Below are positions 6,676-13,955 of a stretch of DNA of 13,992 nucleotides, piece after piece. The notes beneath the pieces are model-generated. The model saw nothing but the letters and a program-made list of their open reading frames with translations, was not told the DNA's origin and made no database searches. Position 1 is the stretch's first letter; each line of letters begins with the position of its first letter. The stretch lies in the NCBI GenBank assembly GCA_030146875.1, contig JASLAX010000055.1:1-13992 (forward strand), read 5' to 3'. The DNA is from Longimicrobiaceae bacterium (GTDB lineage Bacteria; Gemmatimonadota; Gemmatimonadetes; Longimicrobiales; Longimicrobiaceae). Both the position numbers and the translations under genes were made by a program.

Positions 6676-7947
6676 ATGACCTGTACGGCCCCCCTCCTCC
6701 GCCTCGCCGCCGCCCTCTCCCTCGCCCTTCTGGCCGCCTGCGACGGCGGAGGCGGGAGCACGGGGTCCGGGGGCGACGACCTGCGCCTCTCCGTCTTCGG
6801 CGGCGACGCGCAGCGCGGCGTGCCCGGCCGGCCGCTGGGCACCCCCCTCTCGGTGCGCGTCACCCGCCCCGACGGCTCGGGGGTGGAGGGCGTGGAGGTG
6901 CGCTTCGCCGCGGCGCCCGACGCGGGCGACCTGCAGGTGCTGGCGGGGACCACCAACCGGCAGGGAGTCGCCGCCGCGGTGTGGACCCTGGGCACGGGCG
7001 AGCCGCCCCTGCGGGTGACGGCGACCGTGGACGCGGCGGGCGTATCGCCCTCGTCCCTCACCTTCACGGCGGGGCTCCTCGGCGCCTCGGAGGTGGACGT
7101 GGCGGTCGTGCAGGGCTCGGGCGGGGAGCGGCCGCTCCAGCTCCTGGGGTACCGGGCCGGGGCGTTCGTGCTGGGGACGGCCCTGCGGTGGTCTCTGCCG
7201 GACACCGTGGCCCTGCTGCTCCCCGCGGGCGACGCCGAGGCGCCGGACGAGCTGGTCGCCTTCGCGCCCCGCCGCGCCCCCGCCATGGCCACGGGGATCC
7301 GCTGGACGCCCGCCCCCGACACGGTCACGCTGCGGCTGCGCGACCCGGTGCGGGTGCCGCTGACGGTGTGGATCGTCTCGGGCCCGCGCGACTCGCAGAC
7401 GGAGCTGGCGCACTTCCACCTGTCGCGGGCGGTGCCCCTCTGGGAGCGCGCGGGGATCCGGTTCGACCCGGTGGAGATCGTCGACGTGACGGCCGAGCCG
7501 GCGTCGGAGCCGTTCCGCACGATCATCAACGCGCACCCCTGCCAGAGCGGGATCCAGGCGGTGGGGCGGCGCGAGGGGCGCATCAACGTGTACTACGTCC
7601 TGGGGATGGCGGGGTACGGGGGGTACGGGTGCGCCCCGCGCTTCGCCATGATGTCCTCGGGCACGGGCGGGGTGCCCAACTTCCTGGCGCACGAGCTGGG
7701 GCACGTGTTCGGGCTGTACCACGAGTCGTTCGGCCGCGAGAACGTCATGAACAACGACGTGACCCCGCCCGAGATCGGGGTGGGCAACGAGCTGACCGCC
7801 GGGCAGGTCTGGCTGGCCCACTACGGGGCGGAGTCGGCGATGGTGGCCACCTACGGGGCCACCCCCGCCGGCCAGGGGCGCGCCTGCCGGACCCCGTTGC
7901 AGCAGATGCTGCCCACCTGCCCGCCGCCCACGCTCACCCTGCCCTGA
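6676..7947 (+). CDS. Metzincin-type zinc protease lipoprotein with Ig-like domain
   Basis: A 423-residue surface or periplasmic lipoprotein that is likely a protease. Residues 1-22 are a lipoprotein signal with lipobox LLAAC and Cys22 as the lipid anchor, followed by a glycine/serine linker. Residues about 37-133 look like a bacterial Ig-like (Big-1) domain (PLSVRVTRPDGSGVEGVEV, GTTNRQGVAAAVWTLG). A middle domain follows, and the C-terminal part holds HELGHVFGLYH at 339-349. This is HEXXHXXGXXH with zinc ligands His339, His343 and His349 and base Glu340. Met358 in ENVMNN could form the Met-turn, which places it with metzincins. It starts 20 bases after the aminotransferase stop and is probably co-transcribed with it. 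The exact peptidase family (M43-like, M12-like or new) is unclear. Confidence 0.82.
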   Translation: MTCTAPLLRLAAALSLALLAACDGGGGSTGSGGDDLRLSVFGGDAQRGVPGRPLGTPLSVRVTRPDGSGVEGVEVRFAAAPDAGDLQVLAGTTNRQGVAAAVWTLGTGEPPLRVTATVDAAGVSPSSLTFTAGLLGASEVDVAVVQGSGGERPLQLLGYRAGAFVLGTALRWSLPDTVALLLPAGDAEAPDELVAFAPRRAPAMATGIRWTPAPDTVTLRLRDPVRVPLTVWIVSGPRDSQTELAHFHLSRAVPLWERAGIRFDPVEIVDVTAEPASEPFRTIINAHPCQSGIQAVGRREGRINVYYVLGMAGYGGYGCAPRFAMMSSGTGGVPNFLAHELGHVFGLYHESFGRENVMNNDVTPPEIGVGNELTAGQVWLAHYGAESAMVATYGATPAGQGRACRTPLQQMLPTCPPPTLTLP

Positions 7948-7981
7948 CGGGCGCGCCGCCCACGTTCGGGCACAACGCAAC

Positions 7982-8012
7982 GGCGCCCCGCGCGAAGCTC
8001 GCGCGGGCCGCC
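7982..8012. terminator. Bidirectional terminator-like hairpin
   Basis: A 9-bp stem, CCCGCGCGA at 7987-7995 with TCGCGCGGG at 7999-8007 (loop AGC), is extended outward by four more pairs after one C-C mismatch. It lies between the stop of the protease gene (7947) and the end of the small minus-strand gene (8033), the right place for a two-way terminator. No T-run is present. Confidence 0.5.
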
Positions 8013-8032
8013 CTCGTCTCGTGGACCGTGCG

Positions 8033-8203
8033 TCAGCCGCGCTGGAACGCGCTGGCGGGGGCGTCGGCGTTCGAGGGCGTGCCCAGGAACAGCGTGGCCC
8101 CGGCGGCGGCCAGGATCAGGACGGCGGTTCCGAAGACGGTGATGGTGGAACGCTTCTTGGGGATGCTCCGGGGGATGGTTTGCTGCGGCGGGGCGACGCG
8201 CAC
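8033..8203 (-). CDS. Possible small single-pass membrane protein
   Basis: A 56-residue frame starting at GTG 8203: a polar, basic N-terminus (PRSIPKKRSTI), one hydrophobic helix (about residues 23-41, VFGTAVLILAAAGATLFLG) and a short alanine/serine-rich tail. The layout suggests a type II or tail-like anchored protein. The frame remains open further upstream on the minus strand, but that translation is proline/arginine/cysteine-rich and looks non-coding. Support comes from the sensible membrane topology and the terminator-like hairpin beyond its stop. Against it, no clear Shine-Dalgarno is seen and I know no homologue. Confidence 0.45.
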   Translation of the reverse strand: MRVAPPQQTIPRSIPKKRSTITVFGTAVLILAAAGATLFLGTPSNADAPASAFQRG

Positions 8204-8223
8204 CCCGATTCTGCCGGGGACGC

Positions 8224-8301
8224 AAGGCACTTCCCGTGCCTTCCACGGGCGCAGGGGGGCCGCCAACCCTTTCCGGGGACCCGGCATCCAACTGGGAAAG
8301 G
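8224..8301 (+). promoter_or_regulatory. Structured leader with competing hairpins
   Basis: Three inverted repeats lie ahead of the outer-membrane protein gene. AAGGCAC at 8224-8230 pairs with GTGCCTT at 8236-8242 (7-bp perfect stem, loop TTCCC). CCCGTG at 8233-8238 pairs with CACGGG at 8244-8249, and it shares bases with the first, so the two cannot form together. CCTTTCC at 8268-8274 pairs with GGAAAGG at 8295-8301. The first could also be a dimer-bound operator between the divergent genes. Function is inferred from structure only. Confidence 0.35.
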
Positions 8302-8373
8302 CCGGATCCACGGCTCGCCGGGCGCATCGCGCGGCGCAGCCGTCCGGCTCAACCCGGGACAGGAGAGGTACGG

Positions 8374-8985
8374 ATGAGACGTGCGTGGGTCGGGGCATTC
8401 GCCCTGCTGCTGGCGGCGGCGGGGTCGGTGGAGGCACAGCAGGGCTGCCGCACCTACGGGAGCGGCCGGAACCGCGTCACCGTCTGCGAGCGCGACGGCC
8501 ACGACCGGGACCGCGACCGGCGCGAGCGCACCCGGGTGCGCGTGCGCCACGACGACGGCGACGCCATCCGGTTCGGCGTGCGGGGCGGGTACGACTTCGA
8601 CGAGCGGGTGGGCCTGGCCGGCGCCCAGGTCCGCATCCCCCTGGTCCGCCAGCTCCAGGTCGTCCCCAGCGCCGACGTGCTCTTCGGCGAGGCGAACGCG
8701 CAGTGGCAGATCAACGGCGACGTGATCGTGAAGCCCGACGGGCTGGGCGGCCTGTACGCCGGCGCGGGCGTGGCGTTCGCCAGCGCCGACTTCGACCCCA
8801 CCGACCTGGACGACGACCGCGACACCGAGGCCGGCTACAACGTGGTGTTCGGGCTGGACGGCGGACGGCTGGGCAGCACCATCGTGCGCCCCTTCGCCGA
8901 GGCGCGGTGGACGCGGGTGGACGAGCTCTCCCCGTTCCGCCTGGTCTTCGGCATCAACGTGCCGGTCTCCCGCTCGCGCTGGTAG
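8374..8985 (+). CDS. Small outer-membrane beta-barrel-like protein
   Basis: A 203-residue exported protein with no named family that I can fix. Residues 1-21 are a signal peptide (MRRAWVGAFALLLAAAGSVEA, cut before QQG). Residues about 43-64 are a densely charged stretch of Asp, Arg and Glu (HDRDRDRRERTRVRVRH). From about 66 on there are alternating hydrophobic strands with glycine/aspartate turns (IRFGVRGGYDFDERVG, GGLYAGAGVAFA, RPFAEARWTRV). The last residue is Trp, as expected of a barrel protein recognised by the BAM machinery. AGGAGAGG at 8361-8368 gives a good ribosome-binding site for the ATG. Eight or so strands would fit an OmpW/OmpA-like small barrel; this is inference. Confidence 0.75.
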   Translation: MRRAWVGAFALLLAAAGSVEAQQGCRTYGSGRNRVTVCERDGHDRDRDRRERTRVRVRHDDGDAIRFGVRGGYDFDERVGLAGAQVRIPLVRQLQVVPSADVLFGEANAQWQINGDVIVKPDGLGGLYAGAGVAFASADFDPTDLDDDRDTEAGYNVVFGLDGGRLGSTIVRPFAEARWTRVDELSPFRLVFGINVPVSRSRW

Positions 8986-9021
8986 GTCGGCGGACGTCGG
9001 GCCTCGTCCGGCGTCGGCGGC

Positions 9022-9054
9022 GCGGCCCTCCTCCCCCCGCGGGAGGGGGGCCGC
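9022..9054 (+). terminator. Long GC hairpin after the outer-membrane protein gene
   Basis: A 14-bp stem, 9022-9035 (GCGGCCCTCCTCCC) with 9041-9054 (GGGAGGGGGGCCGC), contains one G-T wobble and a CCCGC loop. It lies 37 bases after the gene's stop. It has no T-run, but such a stable stem probably ends or protects the transcript. Confidence 0.55.
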
Positions 9055-9093
9055 TCGCCGTCCGGCCCCCTCGCTCGCCCCGCCGCCGCCGGT

Positions 9094-9099
9094 TAGATT
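9094..9099 (+). promoter_or_regulatory. Candidate -10 box for the molybdoenzyme gene
   Basis: TAGATT, four of six matches to TATAAT, stands out as the only AT-rich spot in the gap (within GGTTAGATTC). It would place the RNA start about 70 bases before the ATG at 9176. No matching -35 box is seen at the usual spacing. Confidence 0.28.
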
Positions 9100-9175
9100 C
9101 CCGTCCGCCGCCGGCCGTCCTCCCCTCCGCGAACGGAGCGGCGCGGATCGCCGGCCGCCTCCCCACCGAGCGCGC

Positions 9176-11275
9176 ATGCAGACCTCGCTCCCCCTCGCCC
9201 GCGACGGCATCGTCCGCGGCGCCTGCCCGCACGACTGCCCCGACACCTGCGCCATGCTGGTGCACGTGAAGGACGGCCGCGCCGTGCGCGTGCAGGGCGA
9301 CCCCGGGCACCCGGTCACGCGCGGCTTCCTGTGCACCAAGGTCAACCGCTACGTGGAGCGGACCTACCACGCCGACCGGCTCACCACGCCGCTCCGCCGG
9401 GTGGGGCCCAAGGGCGAGGGGCGCTTCGAGCCGGCGACGTGGGACGAGGCGCTGGACGACGTGGCGCGGAGGCTGACGGAGATCGCGCGGGGGCCGCACG
9501 GGCCGCAGGCCATCCTCCCCTACTCCTACGCAGGGACGATGGGGCTGGTGCAGGGCGGGTCGATGGACCGGCGCTTCTTCCACCGCATCGGCGCCTCGCT
9601 GCTCGCGCGGACGATCTGCGCGACGGCCGGGAGCGAGGCGTGGAAGGCCACCTACGGCGACCGCCGCGGCCCCTCGCCCGAGGAGGCGTACCGCGCGAAG
9701 CTCGTCCTGCTCTGGGGCACCAACACCCTCACCTCCAACCCGCACCTCTGGCCGGCGCTGCGCCGCGCGCGAGAGGGCGGGGCGCTGCTCGTCGCCATCG
9801 ACCCCATCCGCACCCGCACCGCCGCGCAGTGCGACCTGCACCTGCCCATCCGCCCGGGGACGGACGCCGCGCTGGCGCTGGGGATGATGCACGTGATCTT
9901 CCGCGAGGGGCTGGAGGACCGCGAGTACCTGCGAACGCACACCGTGGGGTGGGAGGCGCTGCGGGACCGCGCAGGCGAGTGGAACCCGCGGAGGACGGCG
10001 TCGGTGACGGGGCTGGAGGCCGAGGCGATCGAGGGGCTGGCGCGCGACTACGCCCTCACCCGGCCCGCCTTCATCCGGCTGAACTACGGGATGCAGCGCC
10101 ACGCGGGCGGGGGGATGGCGGTGCGCGCCGTCTCCCTGCTCCCCGCGGTTACGGGCGCCTGGCGCGACGTGGGCGGCGGCGCGACGCTCTCCACCTCGGG
10201 GGCGTTCAAGATGAACTCGGCGGGGCTGGAGCGGCCGGACTGGATCCCGCCCGGCACGCGCACCATCAACATGGTGCGGCTGGGCGAGGCGCTCACCGCC
10301 CCCGACGCGGGGGTGGGCGGGCCGCCGGTGAAGGCGCTGGTCGTCTACAACTCCAACCCCGGCGCCGTGGCCCCCGACCTGCGCCGCGTGCGGCAGGGCC
10401 TGGCGCGCGAGGACCTGTTCACGGTCGTGCTGGAGCACTTCCAGACGGACACGGCCGACTGGGCCGACTGGGTTCTTCCCGCCACGACGCAGCTCGAGCA
10501 CTGGGACGTCCACCACTCGTACGGCCACCACTACGTCACCCTGAACCGCCCCTCCATCCCGCCCGTGGGCGAGAGCCTTTCCAACGCCGAGATCTTCCGC
10601 CGCATCGCGGCGCGGATGGGGCTGCGGGAGCCGGAGCTCGCGGAATCGGATGTGGACCTCGTCCGCACCGCCCTGGACTCGCCCGACCCCGCCCTGAAGG
10701 GGATCACGATGGAGCGCCTGCTGGAGACGGGCTATGCGCGGCTGGACCTGCCCGCGGAGTACGCGCCGTACGCGGAGCCGGGGCGAACCAACACGCCCAG
10801 CGGCCGCATCCAGATCCTGGCGCCGGAGCTGGAGGCGCTCGGCCTCGATCCCCTGCCGACCTACACGCCGCCGGCGGAGGGGATGGACGCGAACCCGGAG
10901 CGGGCGCGCGCCTTCCCGCTGACGCTCCTCTCCCCGCCGGAGCACCCGTTCATGAACTCCACGTTCGTGAACGTCCCCGCGCTGTCGAAGGCCGCGGGGG
11001 AGGCGAAGCTGCTCCTGCACCCGGCCGAGGCGGCGGAGCGCGGGATCGCGGAGGGCGACCGCGTGCGCATCTGGAACGACCGCGGCCACTTCACGGCGGT
11101 GGCGCACCCCACGGACGACGTGCGGCCGGGCGTGGCCGTCTCCTACGGCGTGCGCTGGGCGAAGGGATCGGAGGGCGGCCACACGGTGAACGACACCACC
11201 TCGCAGGGGGTCACGGACTTCGGCGGGGGCGCGGTGTTCTACGACAACGCCGTGGAGGTGGAGGTCGCGCGGTGA
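9176..11275 (+). CDS. Molybdopterin oxidoreductase, DMSO-reductase superfamily
   Basis: A 699-residue catalytic subunit that binds a bis-molybdopterin guanine dinucleotide molybdenum centre and one [4Fe-4S] cluster. The cluster motif is Cys17, Cys21, Cys25 and Cys53 (CPHDCPDTC, then LCTK; C-X3-C-X3-C-X27-C). The molybdenum-binding core follows, with Cys148 and Ser153 in ICATAGSEAW as possible but unproven metal ligands. Residues about 580-699 are the dinucleotide-binding C-terminal domain, ending in TDFGGGAVFYDNAVEVE. There is no twin-arginine signal, so it should be cytoplasmic. No ferredoxin-like or membrane subunit gene adjoins it, unlike formate, nitrate or polysulfide enzymes. Such stand-alone members are common and mostly without known substrate. 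The glycosyltransferase gene starts 43 bases later. Confidence 0.92.
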   Translation: MQTSLPLARDGIVRGACPHDCPDTCAMLVHVKDGRAVRVQGDPGHPVTRGFLCTKVNRYVERTYHADRLTTPLRRVGPKGEGRFEPATWDEALDDVARRLTEIARGPHGPQAILPYSYAGTMGLVQGGSMDRRFFHRIGASLLARTICATAGSEAWKATYGDRRGPSPEEAYRAKLVLLWGTNTLTSNPHLWPALRRAREGGALLVAIDPIRTRTAAQCDLHLPIRPGTDAALALGMMHVIFREGLEDREYLRTHTVGWEALRDRAGEWNPRRTASVTGLEAEAIEGLARDYALTRPAFIRLNYGMQRHAGGGMAVRAVSLLPAVTGAWRDVGGGATLSTSGAFKMNSAGLERPDWIPPGTRTINMVRLGEALTAPDAGVGGPPVKALVVYNSNPGAVAPDLRRVRQGLAREDLFTVVLEHFQTDTADWADWVLPATTQLEHWDVHHSYGHHYVTLNRPSIPPVGESLSNAEIFRRIAARMGLREPELAESDVDLVRTALDSPDPALKGITMERLLETGYARLDLPAEYAPYAEPGRTNTPSGRIQILAPELEALGLDPLPTYTPPAEGMDANPERARAFPLTLLSPPEHPFMNSTFVNVPALSKAAGEAKLLLHPAEAAERGIAEGDRVRIWNDRGHFTAVAHPTDDVRPGVAVSYGVRWAKGSEGGHTVNDTTSQGVTDFGGGAVFYDNAVEVEVAR

Positions 11276-11318
11276 GGCGGGGCGTCCTCCCCCGGCGGCC
11301 GGCCGCGGCGCGCTGACG

Positions 11319-12473
11319 GTGCGGCTCCTCTACGTCACGCACTCGCTCCCCCTGCCCGGGCGGCCGGAGAGCAACGTGGGCGGGATGCAGCGGCTGGCGT
11401 CGGGCCTGCGCGGCGCCCTGGCCGCGCATCCGCGCGTCCGGCTGCACGAGCTGGTGCTGGAGACGGCGTGGGAGGACACGCACCGGCGGATGCCGGGCTT
11501 CCTCCTCCGCCTGTTGCGCGAGCTGCCGCGGACCGTGGAGCGGGAGGGGATCGAGGCCGTCCTCTTCACCTCGACGGTGACCGCGTCGGTGCTGACCCTG
11601 GCGGGCGGGCGCGTGCGTCGCGCGGGGGCGGTCTCGTCGCTGATCCCCAACGGGCTGGACGTCACCCTCCCCTCCGCGCCGGTGCAGTGGCTGGTGCGGC
11701 GCTTCCTCCCCCGCTTCGACGTCCTCTTCCCCCTGAGCCGCGCCACCGCGGCGGAGTGCGCCGCGCGCGGCGTGGACCCCGGGCGGATGCGCATCGTCCC
11801 TCCCGGCATCGACCCGGCGGAGTTCACGCCTCCCGGGGACCGGGGCGCGGCGCAGGCCGAGATGCTGGCGGGGCTGGGGCTGGCGGGGAAGGTGGAGGAC
11901 GGCGCGCTGCTCCTCTGCAGCGTGGGGCGGCACCAGGAGCGGAAGGGCTTCGCGTGGTTCGCCGACGCGGTGATGCCGCGCCTGCCCGCCGACGTCCACT
12001 TCCTGCTCGCCGGCGAGGGGCCCACGACCCCCGCCATCCGCGAGGCCGCCGCGCGCCGCGGCCTGGGGGGACGCGTGCACCTGCTGGGGCGGGTGTCGGA
12101 GGACGACCTGCGGCGGCTCTACCGCGGCGCGGACCTGTTCGTGATGCCCAACGTGCCGGTGCCGGGCGACATGGAGGGCTTCGGGATCGTGCAGACGGAG
12201 GCGGGGCTCTCGGGGATGCCCGTCCTGGGCTCCGCCCTCGAAGGCATCCTCGACGTGGTGGAGGAGGGGGAGAACGGGCACCTGCTCCCCAGCGGCGACG
12301 CCGACGCCTTCGTCGCCGCCGTCCTGCGCTACCGCGACGACCGCGACGCGCTGGCGGCGCTCTCCGCGCGGTCCGTCCGGTCGGTGGCCTCGCGATTCGC
12401 GTGGACGGCGGTGGCGGAGCGCTACGTCTCCGCGCTGGAGGAGGTGGCGGCTCGTCGCGCCGGCCCCGGCTGA
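11319..12473 (+). CDS. Glycosyltransferase family 4 protein
   Basis: A 384-residue retaining GT-B enzyme that moves a sugar from a nucleotide donor, typically in making polysaccharide or glycolipid. The N-terminal Rossmann domain begins directly at the GTG (RLLYVTHSLPLPG, with a VGGMQRLASGL acceptor-side glycine motif near residue 21). The C-terminal domain carries GRHQERKGF (Arg204 and Lys209, donor phosphate binding), LLAGEGP, and the E-X7-E motif with Glu286 and Glu294 (EGFGIVQTE). It has no signal or membrane segment. No Shine-Dalgarno is evident. The gene is close enough to the molybdoenzyme gene to share a transcript, but a shared role is not obvious. Donor and acceptor are unknown. Confidence 0.88.
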   Translation: MRLLYVTHSLPLPGRPESNVGGMQRLASGLRGALAAHPRVRLHELVLETAWEDTHRRMPGFLLRLLRELPRTVEREGIEAVLFTSTVTASVLTLAGGRVRRAGAVSSLIPNGLDVTLPSAPVQWLVRRFLPRFDVLFPLSRATAAECAARGVDPGRMRIVPPGIDPAEFTPPGDRGAAQAEMLAGLGLAGKVEDGALLLCSVGRHQERKGFAWFADAVMPRLPADVHFLLAGEGPTTPAIREAAARRGLGGRVHLLGRVSEDDLRRLYRGADLFVMPNVPVPGDMEGFGIVQTEAGLSGMPVLGSALEGILDVVEEGENGHLLPSGDADAFVAAVLRYRDDRDALAALSARSVRSVASRFAWTAVAERYVSALEEVAARRAGPG

Positions 12474-12480
12474 GGTCCCG

Positions 12481-12642
12481 CGCGGAGGCGCGGACGGACG
12501 CGGAGGCGCGGGGGGCGAGACGCGTCCGCACCTCCGCCGTTCTCGAAGGGGCACCCTCTCGAAACGGGAAGGAGGTGGACACCGGACCGGTGCCCACCTC
12601 CCCCGACGAGCGCCGGCGACGCCCCGTCTCGGCGCCTCCGCG
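12481..12642. terminator. Convergent-gene hairpin nested inside longer inverted arms
   Basis: The core hairpin at 12571-12601 pairs GGAGGTGG and CACC with GGTG and CCACCTCC, with one A-C mismatch and a GGACC loop. It lies between the ends of the converging glycosyltransferase and GNAT genes and is probably a two-way terminator. It is enclosed by two outer pairs: CGCGGAGGCGC at 12499-12509 with GCGCCTCCGCG at 12632-12642, and CGAGACG at 12516-12522 with CGTCTCG at 12625-12631. The outer left arm is also part of a 13-base direct repeat (CGCGGAGGCGCGG at 12481 and 12499). Confidence 0.5.
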
Positions 12643-12655
12643 CGAGGCCCGTCCT

Positions 12656-13198
12656 CTACCCCGTCCACTCCTCCCGCAGCACCCCGTAGCACTCGATGTC
12701 GCGCGGCTCGCCCCACTTCACCACGTGCTTCCGCAGGCGCCCCTCGTAGCTCATCGCCAGCTTGCGCATCACCGCGCCGGAGGCCTCGTTGCCCTCCATG
12801 TGGTGCGCGTGCACGCGGCCCAGCCGCAGCTCGCCGAACGCCCAGCCGATCACGGCGCGACACGCCTCGGTGACGAGCCCCTGGCCCCACCAGGGCACGC
12901 CGACCCAGTAGCCGATCTCGGCGCGCTCGTGCTGCGCGGCCAGGCTCAGGCCCACGGCGCCCACCAGCTCTCCGCCGTCCTTCAGCACGACCCCGAAGAC
13001 GAACGAGGACGCGCTCATCCCCTCCTGCGCCTGGGTGCCGATCCACTCCACCGCCCGCTCCTCGGGATACGGGTGCGGGATGTGGAGGGTGGTGGCGGCG
13101 ATGCGCCTGTCGCCCGCCAGGCGCGCGACGGCGGGCGCGTCCGCCAGGGTGAGGGGGCGCAGCAGGAGGCGCTCGGTCTGCAGCCGGGGCTGGTCCAT
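12656..13198 (-). CDS. GNAT N-acetyltransferase (RimJ/RimL-like)
   Basis: A 180-residue cytoplasmic enzyme that transfers an acetyl group from acetyl-CoA to an amine. It opens with the RimJ/RimL pattern (LQTERLLLRPLTLADA). The acetyl-CoA pyrophosphate-binding region is AEIGYWVGVPWWGQGLVTEA at residues 93-112, with the GQG turn. EGNEASGAVMRKLAMSYEG (135-153) is the usual C-terminal helix after the Asn-X-X-Ser element. The ATG at 13198 has GAGGAG nine bases upstream. It starts 13 bases after the ferredoxin gene's stop on the same strand, so the two are likely one unit. Targets of this class include ribosomal proteins, aminoglycoside-like amines and small metabolites; none is indicated. Confidence 0.9.
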   Translation of the reverse strand: MDQPRLQTERLLLRPLTLADAPAVARLAGDRRIAATTLHIPHPYPEERAVEWIGTQAQEGMSASSFVFGVVLKDGGELVGAVGLSLAAQHERAEIGYWVGVPWWGQGLVTEACRAVIGWAFGELRLGRVHAHHMEGNEASGAVMRKLAMSYEGRLRKHVVKWGEPRDIECYGVLREEWTG

Positions 13199-13211
13199 GG
13201 TCTCGCGCTCC

Positions 13212-13703
13212 TCAGTGGCGCGGCGGGTCGACGTCGCTGGCGTCGCCCGGCAGCGGGTGGACGGCGAAGACGTGCTCCTGCACCGGACGCCCGCCCATCA
13301 GGTGCTCGCGGACGATGCACTCCAGCACCGGCGGGTCGCACCCGCGGTACCACGTCCCCTCGGGATAGACGACGGCGACCGGCCCGTCCTCGCAGATCTG
13401 CAGGCAGTTCGCCTTGGTGCGGTAGACGCCCCCGCCCGGCGTGAGCCCCTCCTCCTTCAGCCGCCGCTTCAGGTAGTCCCACGCCACCAGCGACCGCTCC
13501 CGGTCGCAGCACTTGGGCTTCGTCTGGTCGCAGCACAGGAAGACGTGCCGCCGCGCCGCGAACACCCCGCACCCGTGCGCCAGCTCCTGCAGCCGCGTGT
13601 GATCCGCGGGCTCCGCGGCGGTTCCAGCGTCGGCCGAAGAGACGGACGGGAGCGCGTCGTCGGGCGGGAGCTCGCCGCCGGGCGGAAGGTCGGAGGGTGT
13701 CAT
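13212..13703 (-). CDS. Thioredoxin-like [2Fe-2S] ferredoxin
   Basis: A 163-residue electron carrier with a thioredoxin-like fold. The cluster cysteines come from the pairs Cys57-Cys58 and Cys65-Cys66 (FLCCDQTKPKCC) and from Cys100 and Cys104 (NCLQIC). The family string EDGPVAVVYPEGTWYRG follows at residues 105-121, and REHLMGGRPV at about 132-141. The ATG at 13703 is chosen because upstream in-frame sequence (back to 13961) is translated repeat DNA. Residues 1 to about 38 are a proline/aspartate-rich, probably disordered extension, so the true start could lie later, though no internal ATG or GTG gives a better one. It precedes the GNAT gene. Its redox partner is unknown. Confidence 0.85.
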   Translation of the reverse strand: MTPSDLPPGGELPPDDALPSVSSADAGTAAEPADHTRLQELAHGCGVFAARRHVFLCCDQTKPKCCDRERSLVAWDYLKRRLKEEGLTPGGGVYRTKANCLQICEDGPVAVVYPEGTWYRGCDPPVLECIVREHLMGGRPVQEHVFAVHPLPGDASDVDPPRH

Positions 13704-13710
13704 CCGGCGG

Positions 13711-13738
13711 AAACTACCCGGCGCGCGCGGAGCGGCAA
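13711..13738 (-). promoter_or_regulatory. Candidate promoter for a leaderless ferredoxin mRNA
   Basis: On the minus strand, TTGCCG (13738-13733) and TAGTTT (13716-13711) are 16 bases apart, with four and three matches to the sigma-70 boxes. TAGTTT ends only seven bases before the ATG at 13703, so the RNA would start at or next to the start codon. This fits the lack of a Shine-Dalgarno. The boxes are weak. Confidence 0.3.
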
Positions 13739-13895
13739 GGGCGGCAGTGTCACGGGCAGGGCAGCGGTTGGATGAACAGCGGCTGGGCCGATCGGAAGAC
13801 GGGGTAGTGGCAGGATGGGGGAGTCGAGGAAGGGGGCATTGTTGCCGTGCGCCGGCCATCACCGCCCGCGCGCCCCAACGGCAGGGCACCCCACA

Positions 13896-13955
13896 ACCCA
13901 CGGGGGAGAGGGGGCGGGGGTGAGGGGGGCCCCCGGCCCCACCGACGGGCCCGTC
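13896..13955. repeat. Second REP-like repeat plus palindromes in the non-coding tail
   Basis: The sequence at about 13897-13935 carries ACGGGGGAGAGG and GGGGGTGAGG, the same signature as at 2750-2841. On the minus strand its translation contains PHPRPLSP, a well-known product of dispersed repeats. Next come GGGGGCCCCC and a perfect 12-base palindrome GACGGGCCCGTC at 13944-13955. Apart from these and the candidate promoter, I see no gene between 13704 and the window end. Confidence 0.5.

Noticed and set aside
8954..11182. A 742-codon open frame on the minus strand
   Set aside because: It is the antisense shadow of the molybdoenzyme gene. Its translation is rich in Arg, Gly, Ala and His with no domain, and the plus strand carries an intact enzyme.
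12481..12511. Short direct repeats as a possible CRISPR
   Set aside because: There are only two 13-base copies with a 5-base gap, no spacers of normal size and no cas genes.
11211..13046. A 611-codon minus-strand frame crossing the glycosyltransferase and GNAT genes
   Set aside because: It overlaps two well-supported genes and the hairpin gap between them, and its composition is non-protein-like.
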